In this document: piece by piece, positions 36,887-46,301 of the stretch | Numbering within the stretch: position 1 is the first letter of the stretch | Layout of the letters: the number at the start of each line of letters is the position of its first letter | Assembly: GCF_000526795.1 (NCBI RefSeq) | Contig: NZ_JAGT01000001.1 | Coordinates: 953,001 to 1,017,000, forward strand | Length of the DNA stretch: 64,000 bases | Reading direction: 5' to 3' | From: Ruminococcus flavefaciens AE3010 | GTDB taxonomy: Bacteria > Bacillota > Clostridia > Oscillospirales > Ruminococcaceae | Notes under the pieces: model-generated | What the model was told of the DNA's origin: nothing | The model's input: the letters and a program-made list of their open reading frames with translations, nothing else | The model's database searches: none | Program-made: the position numbers and the translations under genes

Positions 36887-37474
36887 TCAGAAACTGCAAT
36901 GAAAAGCAATGAATAAAATAGAGTCATCCTGTATAGCAAGCCAGTTTTCATCAGGAGTACATCCGTCGCCAACATATCCGCCGATCCATACTGCTTCGGA
37001 TTTTGAAAAATCTGAAATCATCTTTATGGCTTTGATAAATGCGTTCGGATCTTCTGCTTCCTCCGGAGTTTTACATGGGAGCCATGAACAAACAGTATCT
37101 CCAAATTTATCTGCGGCGATTGGCTGCAAGCGCAGCTTTTCAAAGCAGAGATATCCTCGATAGAATTCCTCCCCCTTCACAAGTTTGTGCATTCTTTCTT
37201 CGGGTGAGATATGCGCCCAACAATCCGGTTCCCATTCTTCAGAATATGACATCATCGTGAGCATCGTCTGAACAAAAGCCTCCGGGAAATGCGTTTTAAG
37301 ATATCCTTCTCTAAAACGGAATGAAAACAATATGAATTATTGTTCGCGTCTGTAATATGATACATCGCAATAATCTGTTTGTGTTTCCACCCATTTTAAC
37401 GGAACGGCTATTTCCTTGTATTTATCATAGTGATTGATAATGTTTTGCAAATGTATCATATATTTTTCTCTCAT
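36887..37474 (-). pseudogene. hypothetical gene with in-frame stop
   Basis: A start ATG at 37474 (GGAG upstream) gives 45 residues (MREKYMIHLQNIINHYDKY...SYYRREQ), then TAA at 37339-37337, then the same frame continues for ~150 residues (FILFSFRFREGYLKTHFPEAF to IAFHCSF). The two parts read as one protein, so a single base change probably broke the gene. A TTG at 37330 could restart translation, but no ribosome site precedes it. The family is not recognised; size and place suggest an immunity-like protein. Confidence 0.55.
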
Positions 37475-37549
37475 ATGATTCACACTCCAAATCCTAAATA
37501 CAGATTTACAGCAGAAGGCCTATGTTTACATTCTCCTTCGTACCAGTAC

Positions 37550-38389
37550 TTACCAGTTGATCGTATCAGGATCTTTGGAAAGTCCGATACATCCTGTCAG
37601 ATCAGCAATCAGTCTGACATCATCATCAGATAGCTCAAAACCGAATACATCCATGTTTTCGCGAATTCTCTCTGCCGTAACAGACTTCGGAAGCGGCAGA
37701 AAGCTGTTTTGCAGACTCCAACGGATACAGATCTGAGCGATGCTTTTCTGATATTTTACTGCAAGCGCTTGCATTTCAGGAACTTTGAATATCTGCCCTG
37801 TTCCAAGGGGGCTGTATGCTTCCAGCAGAATATTACGTTCTTTACAATATGTAACAAGTTCGTCCTGCGTCTCCCCTGGACAAAGGCGTATCTGATTCAC
37901 CATCGGTGAAATTTTAGCTGTTTTCATCAGTTCATCAATATGATGCTGTCTGAAATTGCTCACACCGATTGCTCTTATTTTTCCTGCATTATAGAGTTCT
38001 TCAAACGCCCTCCATGTTTCTGCATTTGTCTGCTGCCATGTTTTACGGTATTGCAGAGGATTCGGCCAGTGAATGAGAAAGAGATCGACATAATCCGTTC
38101 CCAACTGTTCAAGTGTTCTTTCAAAAGAACGCATTGTATTGTCATATCCGTGATTTGGATTATCCAATTTTGAAGTGATGAATATTTCTTCACGGATAAT
38201 TCCGCTGTCCTTGACCGCTCTGCCAACAATGTCTTCGTTACGATAGCCCTGTGCTGTGTCAATATGCCGATAGCCTATCTGTAACGCAGAAAGCACAGCC
38301 TGATAGCCGATTTCGTCATCAGGCGTCTGCCATGTACCGAGTCCGATTACTGGGATCTGAACGCCATTTGCAAGTATATACTGTTTCAT
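37550..38389 (-). CDS. aldo/keto reductase
   Basis: 279 residues, ATG 38389 with AGGAGG upstream. AKR signature segments: VIGLGTWQTPDDE, YRHIDTAQGYRNE (catalytic Asp and Tyr), FITSKL (Lys), DLFLIHWPN (His), IRAIGVSNF, and LLEAYSPLGTG and IPKS-like LPKSVTAERI for NADPH. It reduces small aldehydes or ketones. The next two upstream genes are also redox-type, so they may form a detoxification cluster, although spacing (about 90 bp) leaves the operon uncertain. Confidence 0.95.
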   Translation of the reverse strand: MKQYILANGVQIPVIGLGTWQTPDDEIGYQAVLSALQIGYRHIDTAQGYRNEDIVGRAVKDSGIIREEIFITSKLDNPNHGYDNTMRSFERTLEQLGTDYVDLFLIHWPNPLQYRKTWQQTNAETWRAFEELYNAGKIRAIGVSNFRQHHIDELMKTAKISPMVNQIRLCPGETQDELVTYCKERNILLEAYSPLGTGQIFKVPEMQALAVKYQKSIAQICIRWSLQNSFLPLPKSVTAERIRENMDVFGFELSDDDVRLIADLTGCIGLSKDPDTINW

Positions 38390-38479
38390 GATAATACCTC
38401 CTCCAATAGAATAATAGTGGATTTCTGTAATTCATTCAACATCCTGTAATAATGTAGTTCTGTCGCTATTCAAATCTTC

Positions 38480-38776
38480 TTAGTCTTCCGGGATCTCATA
38501 CCGTGTAAAAACTGTATCTCTCACATATTCCTTTTTCAGCTCTCCAAGCTCCTTATAGTGTGAAGAACACATATGAAGCTCCACTGCTTCGGCTGAACTC
38601 CACAGTTCAATGAGCAGCAATTCATTTTCATTCTCAGGGCTGAAATAGTATTCATACTTCTCGTTGCCTTCCTCAGCGCGTGAAGCATCAGCTATTCCAC
38701 GTTCTAGTATCGCATTATAGAATTCGTCACGTTTTCCATCCTTGATATAATAATGAACTTCAACAAATCGTTTCAT
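38480..38776 (-). CDS. antibiotic biosynthesis monooxygenase (ABM) fold protein
   Basis: 98 residues with the dimeric ferredoxin-like ABM/YgiN pattern: VEVHYYIKDGKRDEFYNAI, EKYEYYFSPENENELLLIELW and AVELHMCSSHYKEL. Family members oxidise quinols or quinone-like compounds without cofactor, or act in stress defence. It starts 16 bp after the flavoprotein gene upstream, so the two are probably co-transcribed and may handle the same quinone-type substrate. Confidence 0.85.
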   Translation of the reverse strand: MKRFVEVHYYIKDGKRDEFYNAILERGIADASRAEEGNEKYEYYFSPENENELLLIELWSSAEAVELHMCSSHYKELGELKKEYVRDTVFTRYEIPED

Positions 38777-38791
38777 AGTTATGTTCCTTTC

Positions 38792-39421
38792 TTATTTTAG
38801 GTCATCGCGAACAAAATGTGTCGGCTCACCATATTCTCTTTCAGGCATACCATATTTCTCTTTACCAAGAGCGATAGATTTCATCAGGAAACTCATATTA
38901 TGAGCAAGATTACACATTGTACTCAAGCCTTCAGAATCATATTTCGCCTCGCCTTGTAACCTTCCATGAACACTATTCCAGTAGGTGCTTGAAGCGACAG
39001 GCATACCGCAAATTGTAAAATACTTGTTCAGTTCGTCAAATGTCGATGAACATCCTCCTCGTCTTGCAACGACAACACTTGCTCCGACTTTCATGGTTTT
39101 ATCGAAGTGAGAACTGTAAAACAGTCTGTCAAGGCAGGCAATGAGAGTAGCATTTGCCGAAGCATAATAGACTGGAGAAGCTAAGACAAGCCCGTCTGCC
39201 TGTTCAAACTTTACAGCGATTTCATTTACTTCGTCGTTAAATACACAGCGACCGAGCTCTGAACACTTTCCACAAGCAATACAGCCTCGTATATCTTTGC
39301 CGCCAATCTGACATACCTCAGCTTCAACGCCTTCGGCTTCAAATGTTCTGACAAGTTCATTCACCGCGACAGATGTGTTACCGTTGATTCGTGGACTTCC
39401 GTTGATGATCAGTACTTTCAT
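38792..39421 (-). CDS. flavodoxin-family NAD(P)H-dependent FMN reductase
   Basis: 209 residues from ATG 39421; AAGGAG precedes it, while the longer frame begins before the promoter region. Flavodoxin-like fold: KVLIINGSPRINGNTSVAV (phosphate loop), CIACGKCSELGRC and LVLASPVYYASANATLIACLDRLF. It reduces flavin or quinones with NAD(P)H. It carries a CxxC-x5-C cluster typical of the iron-sulphur-flavoprotein-like subgroup. It heads the unit with the ABM protein. Confidence 0.92.
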   Translation of the reverse strand: MKVLIINGSPRINGNTSVAVNELVRTFEAEGVEAEVCQIGGKDIRGCIACGKCSELGRCVFNDEVNEIAVKFEQADGLVLASPVYYASANATLIACLDRLFYSSHFDKTMKVGASVVVARRGGCSSTFDELNKYFTICGMPVASSTYWNSVHGRLQGEAKYDSEGLSTMCNLAHNMSFLMKSIALGKEKYGMPEREYGEPTHFVRDDLK

Positions 39422-39511
39422 TGGATACATCTCCTTAATTTTTGCTGAATTATCAGCATTAGTGTTTGCTTTAATATCAGTTATAATCTGTGCTGTCATC
39501 TTGATATTTCA

Positions 39512-39540
39512 ATTATAACACACCTCAAAAGCATTTACAA
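39512..39540 (-). promoter_or_regulatory. putative sigma-A promoter of the flavoprotein-ABM unit
   Basis: On the minus strand TTGTAA (39540-39535), 17 bp, TATAAT (39517-39512), about 90 bp before ATG 39421. Confidence 0.65.
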
Positions 39541-39716
39541 TATCTATTAGCAGTAAATGGGAAACAACATTGAAATCGTATAAACATTAATGTCAGTCCA
39601 ATGGGCTGCCAATCCATTTTAAGTATATATGTTCATAGAAAGTTTACGATTTCAGCCGCACATTCCGCCTTTCTCATACGTTAATTCAAATATAGACATA
39701 AAAACATGATTATCTC

Positions 39717-39745
39717 TTGAATTCATGAGAATAATGTTATATAAT
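39717..39745 (+). promoter_or_regulatory. putative sigma-A promoter of the large dockerin gene
   Basis: TTGAAT (39717-39722), 17 bp, TATAAT (39740-39745), 50 bp before ATG 39795. This also argues against translation from 39744. Confidence 0.65.
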
Positions 39746-39794
39746 GAAAACAGCAGCTGATGCTGCAAATTTAGAGAGGGCAGGTGACATTATA

Positions 39795-42725
39795 ATGTTA
39801 AAGAAACTGACTGCTGCTGTAATAGCGGCAGCAACAGCAATTATACCGTTTTCCACAGATGCTGTGAATGTTTTTACACCTATGAATGTAAATGCAGATG
39901 ACACAGCTTATACTTATTCAATTCCTGACTGGATACCACAGAGCTTTGACGAAGCTATAAACTTCCGCAATACCTATGGATCTACGCACATAGGAGATCA
40001 GAATGAAAGTGATCTGCTTTGTGTCGTATTTCAGGAGCCGAATTACAGTAAAAAGAAATATGACATTAAGAACACAGCGGGACTTGTTACAGTATTCTAC
40101 CATGATGTATTTGTGGACGAAGGTAACGATACCGCTTATGAAGTAATGACGTACAAAAACGCAGCTACATCAAAGCTCGATTTCAAGGTTCAGTTCACTT
40201 GTGATTCTGAATTGCAGAAGGAATACTCCTTTACAAGCTTCGGAACTCAAGTCGCAGAGACCGACATATACAGTTGGCTTCCTGACTGTGAAAAAGAATA
40301 TGAGGCGTATGTCAGGAAAAACGGAGCGCTGTCTGTCAGGGATAATATAGTTGTGTTCTGTATGAACTCAAATGCAGGCACTCCCTTGATATGGCAGGAA
40401 AAATCGGAGAACTATTCCGCGAACTTTGAACGTATAGCGTTTTTGTTCTGCAATACCGAAACAACAGAGCCTGTTGACGGCGGCGAAATGCATCAAATCG
40501 CTGCATATCAGGCAGTCAGGGACGGTTACGCAAAGATTGAATGGGAATATATCCCGAGCATGACATGGGAGCTTGATCCGCCTTTTTCCGAGGAAGATAT
40601 GCAGAACTCCCTGACCGCGGATTGCGTCGTTCTTGATGATGCCCAGACCGTACTGCTTTCGGGAGATATGCGTGTTACACTTGTGGACTATGACACGGGC
40701 GAACAGCTCACGATTCCTGAGGGCACTATTCCAAGAATATGGACGGATGTACGTCAAAGCACTCCCGATGGCGAGATTGTCTGCAATATGCAGCCCTCAG
40801 GATTAATAAATAACCCCGGGACTGTACGTTTAGGCGACCTCTTTGATGGCTACAATTTCTCCTTCGGCTTAGTGGGAGATAATCTGCCGCTCGGCTATTC
40901 TCTGCCCGAGACAGAAGATAAATCCGCAGGTTACTATAACGGTACTATCGTCCCCGATGACCATATGACCGTAAAAAAATACGATAATGGCACCGCTGAC
41001 GTTGTGTTCAGGCTGAAAAAAGTATCCAAAAGGGTGCTCCCTGAGGAAAAATCTGCTGAACTGACCGACCTAAAAAAGGGAGAAACAAGGATCACGGTTT
41101 ACGACAAGGATACAGGAGAGCTTCTCTCGAGTGAGCTGGTAAAGCATCATAATGTCGGATTCGGTACGGATATAAGATTCAGGTCAAATATGTCCCCGAA
41201 CGGCTGGATGTACACGGGACCTATATATGCTGTTGAATCCAATCCTCAGGTCTATCAGACCGATCTCGCAAATCTGTACAGATCCGCAGATTACTTTGCA
41301 TTTCTGTGTGACGATCAGCCTGAGGTCACCCTATACGACAATGGCTCAATGGATCTGGTGATCAGAACCAAGATAAAAATATCAGGAAATATAAACGGGG
41401 ACAATAAATTCAATATCGCTGATATTGTAGCATTACAGAGATGGCTGCTCAATGCACAGGATATTGAGCTTTCCAACTGGGCAGAAGCTGACTTTGACCT
41501 TGACAGCAAGCTTACGATCTTTGATCTCGTTCTTATGAGAAAAGCACTTCTCAGCTGCTTAAGTCAGCCTGTTGAGGTCAGCGTAAAGGAAGAAGCAGGC
41601 GGAGTTACAGGCGCAATTTACTTATATAAAGTATACAGCACTGACAACACATACTGGTTTAGTTATCAGAATCAGACAACAGATCCGTATGCTGAACCGT
41701 TTACCTGCGAGCTCACGGAATCGGAATATCGTGAAATAATGTCTCAGGATTACGATAGCATGATACAGAACATGAATGGTCTCGCTGACTCTGCAATTGA
41801 TGCATGCGCATATACTCTCGAACTCGGCTATCCGGGCGGTTCCAAGAAAAAAGCAGTTTCATCAAATATGCCTGATGTTCTGATAAAACTGAAAACTCTG
41901 AAGGAAAATAAATTCAATTTTGTCGAGCCCAATAATATAAGTAGTTATGGTTTACCATTTACTGTTCTGGAAGGCGGTCTGAGACTGTATGCCGGTCCCG
42001 ATGAAAGCTATGCGCCATTAGCTATTCTCTATAAGGGCGAGCGGCTTCATGAACTCGGGTATAATAACAACAACGACACTTGGCTGTTTACATCATGCGG
42101 TGGAAATTACGGCTGGATCAAAACCGTCCAAGATGATAACAGAACTCCTACTATCCGTTACGAGGTATATGCTGATAAGCCCGTCATCTATCTCTATCCT
42201 GAGCAGGAGACCGATGTTCATGTAGAGCTGGAGCTCACAGAAGCCGAACTCTCTACAACATATCCAAAGTATAACAACGGCTGGGACGTTACAGCTTCAC
42301 CCGATGGCTCTCTTCTTAACAAGGCTGACGGCACACATCATAAATACCTGTTCTGGGACGCTGCGAACTGCCGCACAAGATTTGACTTTTCAAAAGGCTT
42401 CTGCGTTGCTGGAAAAGATACCGAGAGCTTTCTCAAAGAGAAGCTCACATACATTGGCCTGACCGAAGAGGAAATGAACGAGTTTATTGTATACTGGCTG
42501 CCTCTTATGGAGCATAACAAGTATAACCTCATTACTTTCCAGGGTGATGCCTATACAAATTCAGCCAAGCTGAGCATTACTCCCACACCTGACAGCCTGC
42601 TCCGCGTATTCATGGCTTATGTTCCGCTTGAAGAGAAAGTGGATATTGAGCCTCAGCAGCTTGAGACCTTTGAGAGAAAAGGCTTCACAGTTGTTGAATG
42701 GGGCGGCAGTGAGATCAGATCATAA
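39795..42725 (+). CDS. large secreted dockerin protein with SH3-like and conserved C-terminal domains
   Basis: 976 residues from ATG 39795 (AGGTGA 7 bases upstream; signal peptide ~1-35). Residues ~35-300 and ~300-520 are uncharacterised, the latter probably beta-rich. A dockerin (GNINGDNKFNIADIVALQRWL, DFDLDSKLTIFDLVLMRKALL) lies at ~528-590, in mid-protein. An SH3b-type domain (~722-780: GGLRLYAGPDESYAPLAIL, NYGWIKTV) precedes a conserved Firmicutes domain (~785-976: KPVIYLYPEQETDVHVELE, YLFWDAANC, NEFIVYWLPLMEHNKYNLI) of unknown function. It is secreted and probably scaffold-bound. Confidence 0.88.
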   Translation: MLKKLTAAVIAAATAIIPFSTDAVNVFTPMNVNADDTAYTYSIPDWIPQSFDEAINFRNTYGSTHIGDQNESDLLCVVFQEPNYSKKKYDIKNTAGLVTVFYHDVFVDEGNDTAYEVMTYKNAATSKLDFKVQFTCDSELQKEYSFTSFGTQVAETDIYSWLPDCEKEYEAYVRKNGALSVRDNIVVFCMNSNAGTPLIWQEKSENYSANFERIAFLFCNTETTEPVDGGEMHQIAAYQAVRDGYAKIEWEYIPSMTWELDPPFSEEDMQNSLTADCVVLDDAQTVLLSGDMRVTLVDYDTGEQLTIPEGTIPRIWTDVRQSTPDGEIVCNMQPSGLINNPGTVRLGDLFDGYNFSFGLVGDNLPLGYSLPETEDKSAGYYNGTIVPDDHMTVKKYDNGTADVVFRLKKVSKRVLPEEKSAELTDLKKGETRITVYDKDTGELLSSELVKHHNVGFGTDIRFRSNMSPNGWMYTGPIYAVESNPQVYQTDLANLYRSADYFAFLCDDQPEVTLYDNGSMDLVIRTKIKISGNINGDNKFNIADIVALQRWLLNAQDIELSNWAEADFDLDSKLTIFDLVLMRKALLSCLSQPVEVSVKEEAGGVTGAIYLYKVYSTDNTYWFSYQNQTTDPYAEPFTCELTESEYREIMSQDYDSMIQNMNGLADSAIDACAYTLELGYPGGSKKKAVSSNMPDVLIKLKTLKENKFNFVEPNNISSYGLPFTVLEGGLRLYAGPDESYAPLAILYKGERLHELGYNNNNDTWLFTSCGGNYGWIKTVQDDNRTPTIRYEVYADKPVIYLYPEQETDVHVELELTEAELSTTYPKYNNGWDVTASPDGSLLNKADGTHHKYLFWDAANCRTRFDFSKGFCVAGKDTESFLKEKLTYIGLTEEEMNEFIVYWLPLMEHNKYNLITFQGDAYTNSAKLSITPTPDSLLRVFMAYVPLEEKVDIEPQQLETFERKGFTVVEWGGSEIRS

Positions 42726-42746
42726 AGCAAATCATTTCATAAAATC

Positions 42747-42775
42747 AGGCGGTAGGTCATATTGACTTACCGCCT
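42747..42775 (+). terminator. intrinsic terminator
   Basis: Stem AGGCGGTA.GTCA/TGAC.TACCGCCT about 20 bp after the dockerin gene. Confidence 0.75.
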
Positions 42776-42897
42776 TGTTGGTTAATATTAATAAAATGAA
42801 GTAGAACTTATTATTATACCATAGCAGTGAACTATGTCACTAAAACTCTGAATAAGACCGTCTGTTACAAGCATCTTGCGGAAATCTTTTATCCGAA

Positions 42898-44076
42898 TTA
42901 ATAAGCAGGACGGCCATAGCCTACAATACTTGAATTTTTAAGTGAATAACTCCTCCGAGCTACCTGATTACCTGCGTTACCCTCAATAGTATATACCTTG
43001 GAAGAATCCACAGATTCTACAATACCGGTGTGATATTGTTTATCCGAAGGATAGTAAAAGAATATCTGATCTCCGGGTTTGGGTACACCATTACCTCTTG
43101 GTATGAACTGACCGTTATTCTTGTAGAAATTCATGGAGTTTAAACAGCCTGCGCCTGTGGAATTATCTGTCTGACAAAGCAGGCTCTGTGCCTTATTATA
43201 GCCAAAAGCTTTCAAGAAGCACCAGTCCACAAATATATCACACCATGGATTATTGTTCTTTTTTCCATTATACCAGTTAGGGTACTTACTGTCAAATTCT
43301 TCAGCATATTTATTGTAATTGTTAGCTCCTTCCTTATATCCGATCTCAGATCTCACTACCGCCATCAAACGGTCAACAGGCATATTCCCTTTTACTAAGT
43401 AGTTTTTTATTACCTGAGCACATTCTGCACGGGTTGCTGTATCATTTGGAGCAAGCTTATTATCGCCCTTACCTGATATTATTTTCTGTGAAACCGCCCA
43501 TCTCATGGGAGTCAGAGCAAAACCGCTTACATCTTTTCTGTCATCGAATTTACCCAAAGCATTGCTTGGTGCATTGCAGGGACGCTTCTTAAATTTTGTC
43601 TCATAGTTATACAGCATAGTTACAAGCTGTTCCCTTGAAATTTTATCACCGACGCCAAACTTGCTTCCGTATCCACTTGTGATTCCCCAATGATAAGCCC
43701 ACATTATAGGTGTTGTATACCATTTATCTTTTCCGACATCAGTAAAGCAGTTATCATAAGTATTATCATACTTTTGCGGATCATCTGCCATGTTAAAAAG
43801 TGCCGTGACAAACTGTTCTCTTGTCACTTCAGCTTGAGGGCTAAAAGTATTATCAGAAGTACCATTCATAATATATCTGTCATATACAAATTGAACAGCC
43901 TCTGCAAACCAATCGCCTGGATTGACATCGCTGAACTTGCTTGTTACTGATTCAGCTGCACTTGCTGTAATAACACAGTTTAACTGAGGAGCTATGCTGC
44001 TTGTTATTGCTGTACCTGTGCCGAGAAGTGTAAATGCCATTGTGAATGCTGATATTTTTTTGATTACGTCTTTCAT
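42898..44076 (-). CDS. SLH-domain CHAP amidase/peptidase
   Basis: 392 residues; AAAAGGAAG precedes ATG 44076; signal peptide ~1-40. Three S-layer homology repeats follow (FSDVNPGDWFAEAVQFVYD, FTDVGKDKWYTTPIMWAY, FDDRKDVSGFALTPMRWAV), each with its TREQFV/SREQLV/TRAECA helix, which bind secondary wall polymer. The C-terminal ~150 residues are a CHAP domain with Cys (NPWCDIFVDWCF), His (YHTGIVESV) and Asn/Glu (IEGNAGN), cutting peptidoglycan. A surface-anchored cell-wall hydrolase, apparently intact. Confidence 0.92.
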   Translation of the reverse strand: MKDVIKKISAFTMAFTLLGTGTAITSSIAPQLNCVITASAAESVTSKFSDVNPGDWFAEAVQFVYDRYIMNGTSDNTFSPQAEVTREQFVTALFNMADDPQKYDNTYDNCFTDVGKDKWYTTPIMWAYHWGITSGYGSKFGVGDKISREQLVTMLYNYETKFKKRPCNAPSNALGKFDDRKDVSGFALTPMRWAVSQKIISGKGDNKLAPNDTATRAECAQVIKNYLVKGNMPVDRLMAVVRSEIGYKEGANNYNKYAEEFDSKYPNWYNGKKNNNPWCDIFVDWCFLKAFGYNKAQSLLCQTDNSTGAGCLNSMNFYKNNGQFIPRGNGVPKPGDQIFFYYPSDKQYHTGIVESVDSSKVYTIEGNAGNQVARRSYSLKNSSIVGYGRPAY

Positions 44077-44209
44077 TATAATTACTTCCTTTTCAATGTA
44101 TTTATATATATCATAGTTAGATCGAATGTTTTGACAATATTATTCTCGATATCACCTCTTCCTGAATTGTATTATATTTAATGGTGCACCATGTAAAAAA
44201 TCTGATATT

Positions 44210-45718
44210 TTATCTGTCACAAAAAACAGGGGATGTTTTTTTTGCGCTGTTTAAGTCAACCTGTTTAAAATGGAAGTATTTCATTTCAAGTTCGTATTCA
44301 GTATCTTCGCTTTGCTTTTTCAGGATTATCTTGTTTTTATCGGGATCATATTTTGATGTAAAATCATCTATACCTGTGAGTTCAATGTTGTTTGCCTTTT
44401 CAAATTCTTCAAAATCATCAATGAACTCTCCGCACTCCAATACTCCGTTGTTTTGTCTGTATATCTTTACATGATCATACAAAACATCCTGAGTATCTCC
44501 GCACTGACAATTACAAACCAATTCACGGTTCTGATCATTGTCAGAATCCGCATAATAAATATCGGTCTTCCCTATATATCCCATAAATTCAACGAACTTT
44601 ACTCCTGTTTTTTCATCTATCAGGCATGTATTTTCCATATTTGAGTTTATATTTTCTTTTTTGAAATGCCAATTATCAAATCCAAGTAAACGTCCAAAAT
44701 AATAATTAACAAGTATCGGATAAGAACTCTCAGGCTTGAATCTAAAATCATCTAATTCCAGTTCAAACTCGTTATTGATATTTTTGCCTGTCAATACTAT
44801 CTTGTTCCTTTTAGGATCATATACATCCGAAAAATCTGTAATTAAGGAAATATCAAGATCATGTTCATCGGCAAAATCCTTGTAATAATTAACAAAATCT
44901 CCAACCTCGATCTCCCCGTTTCTGAGCCTGAATATAAGCGCATGATCGTTATTATTTCCGCCAACTATTCCATATACATTATTACATATCAATTCAGCAT
45001 TTCCGTCATTATCAAGATCTGAAAGATAAGCGGATGGCTCATCTTTTTTACCTTCAGAAAAAGCAAATATATTCCCTGTATCATCGTTTATAAAATAAGT
45101 AATCGTAATATATGAATTAGCAATTACTTTTTCAATATGCCAGTTCTTTATCCCGAGCAATTCTCCTTTATAATCATCAATAACTGTTTCCGGTGTAAAT
45201 ATATTTTCAACGCAGCTTGATTCTGTATAAGATACTTCGCTGGTTTCAGTAATTCTAATGCTTTTAAGCTGAGAATAATAACATTTTCCGCCTACCACAG
45301 TTCCAACAGCTATAACCATTGTCAAAGCAGCAGAGCATAGCTTTCTCCACAAAGGAATATGGTATATCTCAACACTATCCACCTGTACTTCTTCAAGGTA
45401 GACTTTTGTAATATTTGCTGCACGTCTGAACATCTTTGCAGTCTTTTTAGGTATACAAGATACAGTTTTATGCACTGCTTCGGCAACTGAATCAGCAATA
45501 TCGAAGCCCTTCCCGAAAATAGTTTTTCTGTTTGTTTCTACTCTCGAGATGCTTTCATTGTATGAACATTCACATTGCTGAAAAGCCTGCTTATGCTGTA
45601 TACGGGAATATATCCTTTCTTTCATTTCATCTGAAAAAGCAGGGATATTATCAGCGTTTTTTTCTGATTTCTCAGAAATATTATCTTTAAACAATTCTTC
45701 TATTCTCACTCTCACCAC
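44210..45718 (-). CDS. anti-sigma factor with tandem extracellular domains
   Basis: 502 residues. The start region overlaps the sigma gene end (GTGGTGAGAGTG); GTG 45709, 8 bases after GGAG, may be the real start. The cytoplasmic N-terminus (~1-125, FSDEMKERIYSRI) would hold the sigma factor, and a TM helix lies at ~128-150 (LCSAALTMVIAVGTVVGG). The extracellular part has two related ~150-residue repeats (LLGIKNWHIEKV / LLGFDNWHFKKE; LSDLDNDGNAELICN / YADSDNDQNRELVCN; ITDFSDVYDPKRNKIVL / IDDFTSKYDPDKNKIIL). Such domains in cellulolytic clostridia may sense polysaccharide; here the ligand is unknown. Confidence 0.8.
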   Translation of the reverse strand: MVRVRIEELFKDNISEKSEKNADNIPAFSDEMKERIYSRIQHKQAFQQCECSYNESISRVETNRKTIFGKGFDIADSVAEAVHKTVSCIPKKTAKMFRRAANITKVYLEEVQVDSVEIYHIPLWRKLCSAALTMVIAVGTVVGGKCYYSQLKSIRITETSEVSYTESSCVENIFTPETVIDDYKGELLGIKNWHIEKVIANSYITITYFINDDTGNIFAFSEGKKDEPSAYLSDLDNDGNAELICNNVYGIVGGNNNDHALIFRLRNGEIEVGDFVNYYKDFADEHDLDISLITDFSDVYDPKRNKIVLTGKNINNEFELELDDFRFKPESSYPILVNYYFGRLLGFDNWHFKKENINSNMENTCLIDEKTGVKFVEFMGYIGKTDIYYADSDNDQNRELVCNCQCGDTQDVLYDHVKIYRQNNGVLECGEFIDDFEEFEKANNIELTGIDDFTSKYDPDKNKIILKKQSEDTEYELEMKYFHFKQVDLNSAKKTSPVFCDR

Positions 45719-46284
45719 TCCGCATCAACACCTGCTTTGAACAGCAGGCTTTTTAGTTTTTTTCTTGCACGCTGGATCCTCTTTTGTACAGAGCTTGTTG
45801 TCATTTTAAGATCTGAAGCAATCTCACCTGATGATCTGCCATAGTAATAATGATTGATTATTATAGATGAATCAGGATCACCAAGCTTATTCACACAGTC
45901 AATAAGTATACCCTTAAGTTCCTTGCGATCCGAAGAGTTCTCAAGCTCGTCGTGGAATGGTGTAAGGTTAGGTTCAAGTTCATCAATTGGTACTATTCTC
46001 TTATTTTTCAATGAAATTCTCCTAAAAAGATCAATAGAACTTCTTTTGGCAATAGTGGATATGATGCATTTAAGGTCACCGCTAAAAACTTTTTCTGATT
46101 GCAGCGAACGGAAAATGTCAATAAATATATCTGCGACACATTCTTCAATATCCTCGACAGTTCCGCAATTACTGAGTTTATTTGCAGCTATAGTATAAAC
46201 ATAAGCGCAGTACTCATCATATATTGCTCGTTGCCACACATCTTTAGGTTCCTTCATAAGTTTTTTTAGTTGACTATCTGTCAT
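45712..46284 (-). CDS. ECF-type RNA polymerase sigma factor
   Basis: 190 residues. Region 2 is AIYDEYCAYVYTIAANKL...ECVADIFIDIFRSL and region 4 is DPDSSIIINHYYYGRSSGEIASDLKMTTSSVQKRIQRARKKLKSLL (shortened here to key parts: YGRSSGEIASDL, VQKRIQRARKKL). It overlaps the anti-sigma gene by 7 bp, the usual coupled arrangement. A consensus promoter and a hairpin with a T-run lie upstream (46387-46487), so its expression may be attenuated. Target genes unknown; nearby surface proteins are candidates. Confidence 0.92.
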   Translation of the reverse strand: MTDSQLKKLMKEPKDVWQRAIYDEYCAYVYTIAANKLSNCGTVEDIEECVADIFIDIFRSLQSEKVFSGDLKCIISTIAKRSSIDLFRRISLKNKRIVPIDELEPNLTPFHDELENSSDRKELKGILIDCVNKLGDPDSSIIINHYYYGRSSGEIASDLKMTTSSVQKRIQRARKKLKSLLFKAGVDAEW

Positions 46285-46301
46285 ATTCCTTTTTCACCCC
46301 T

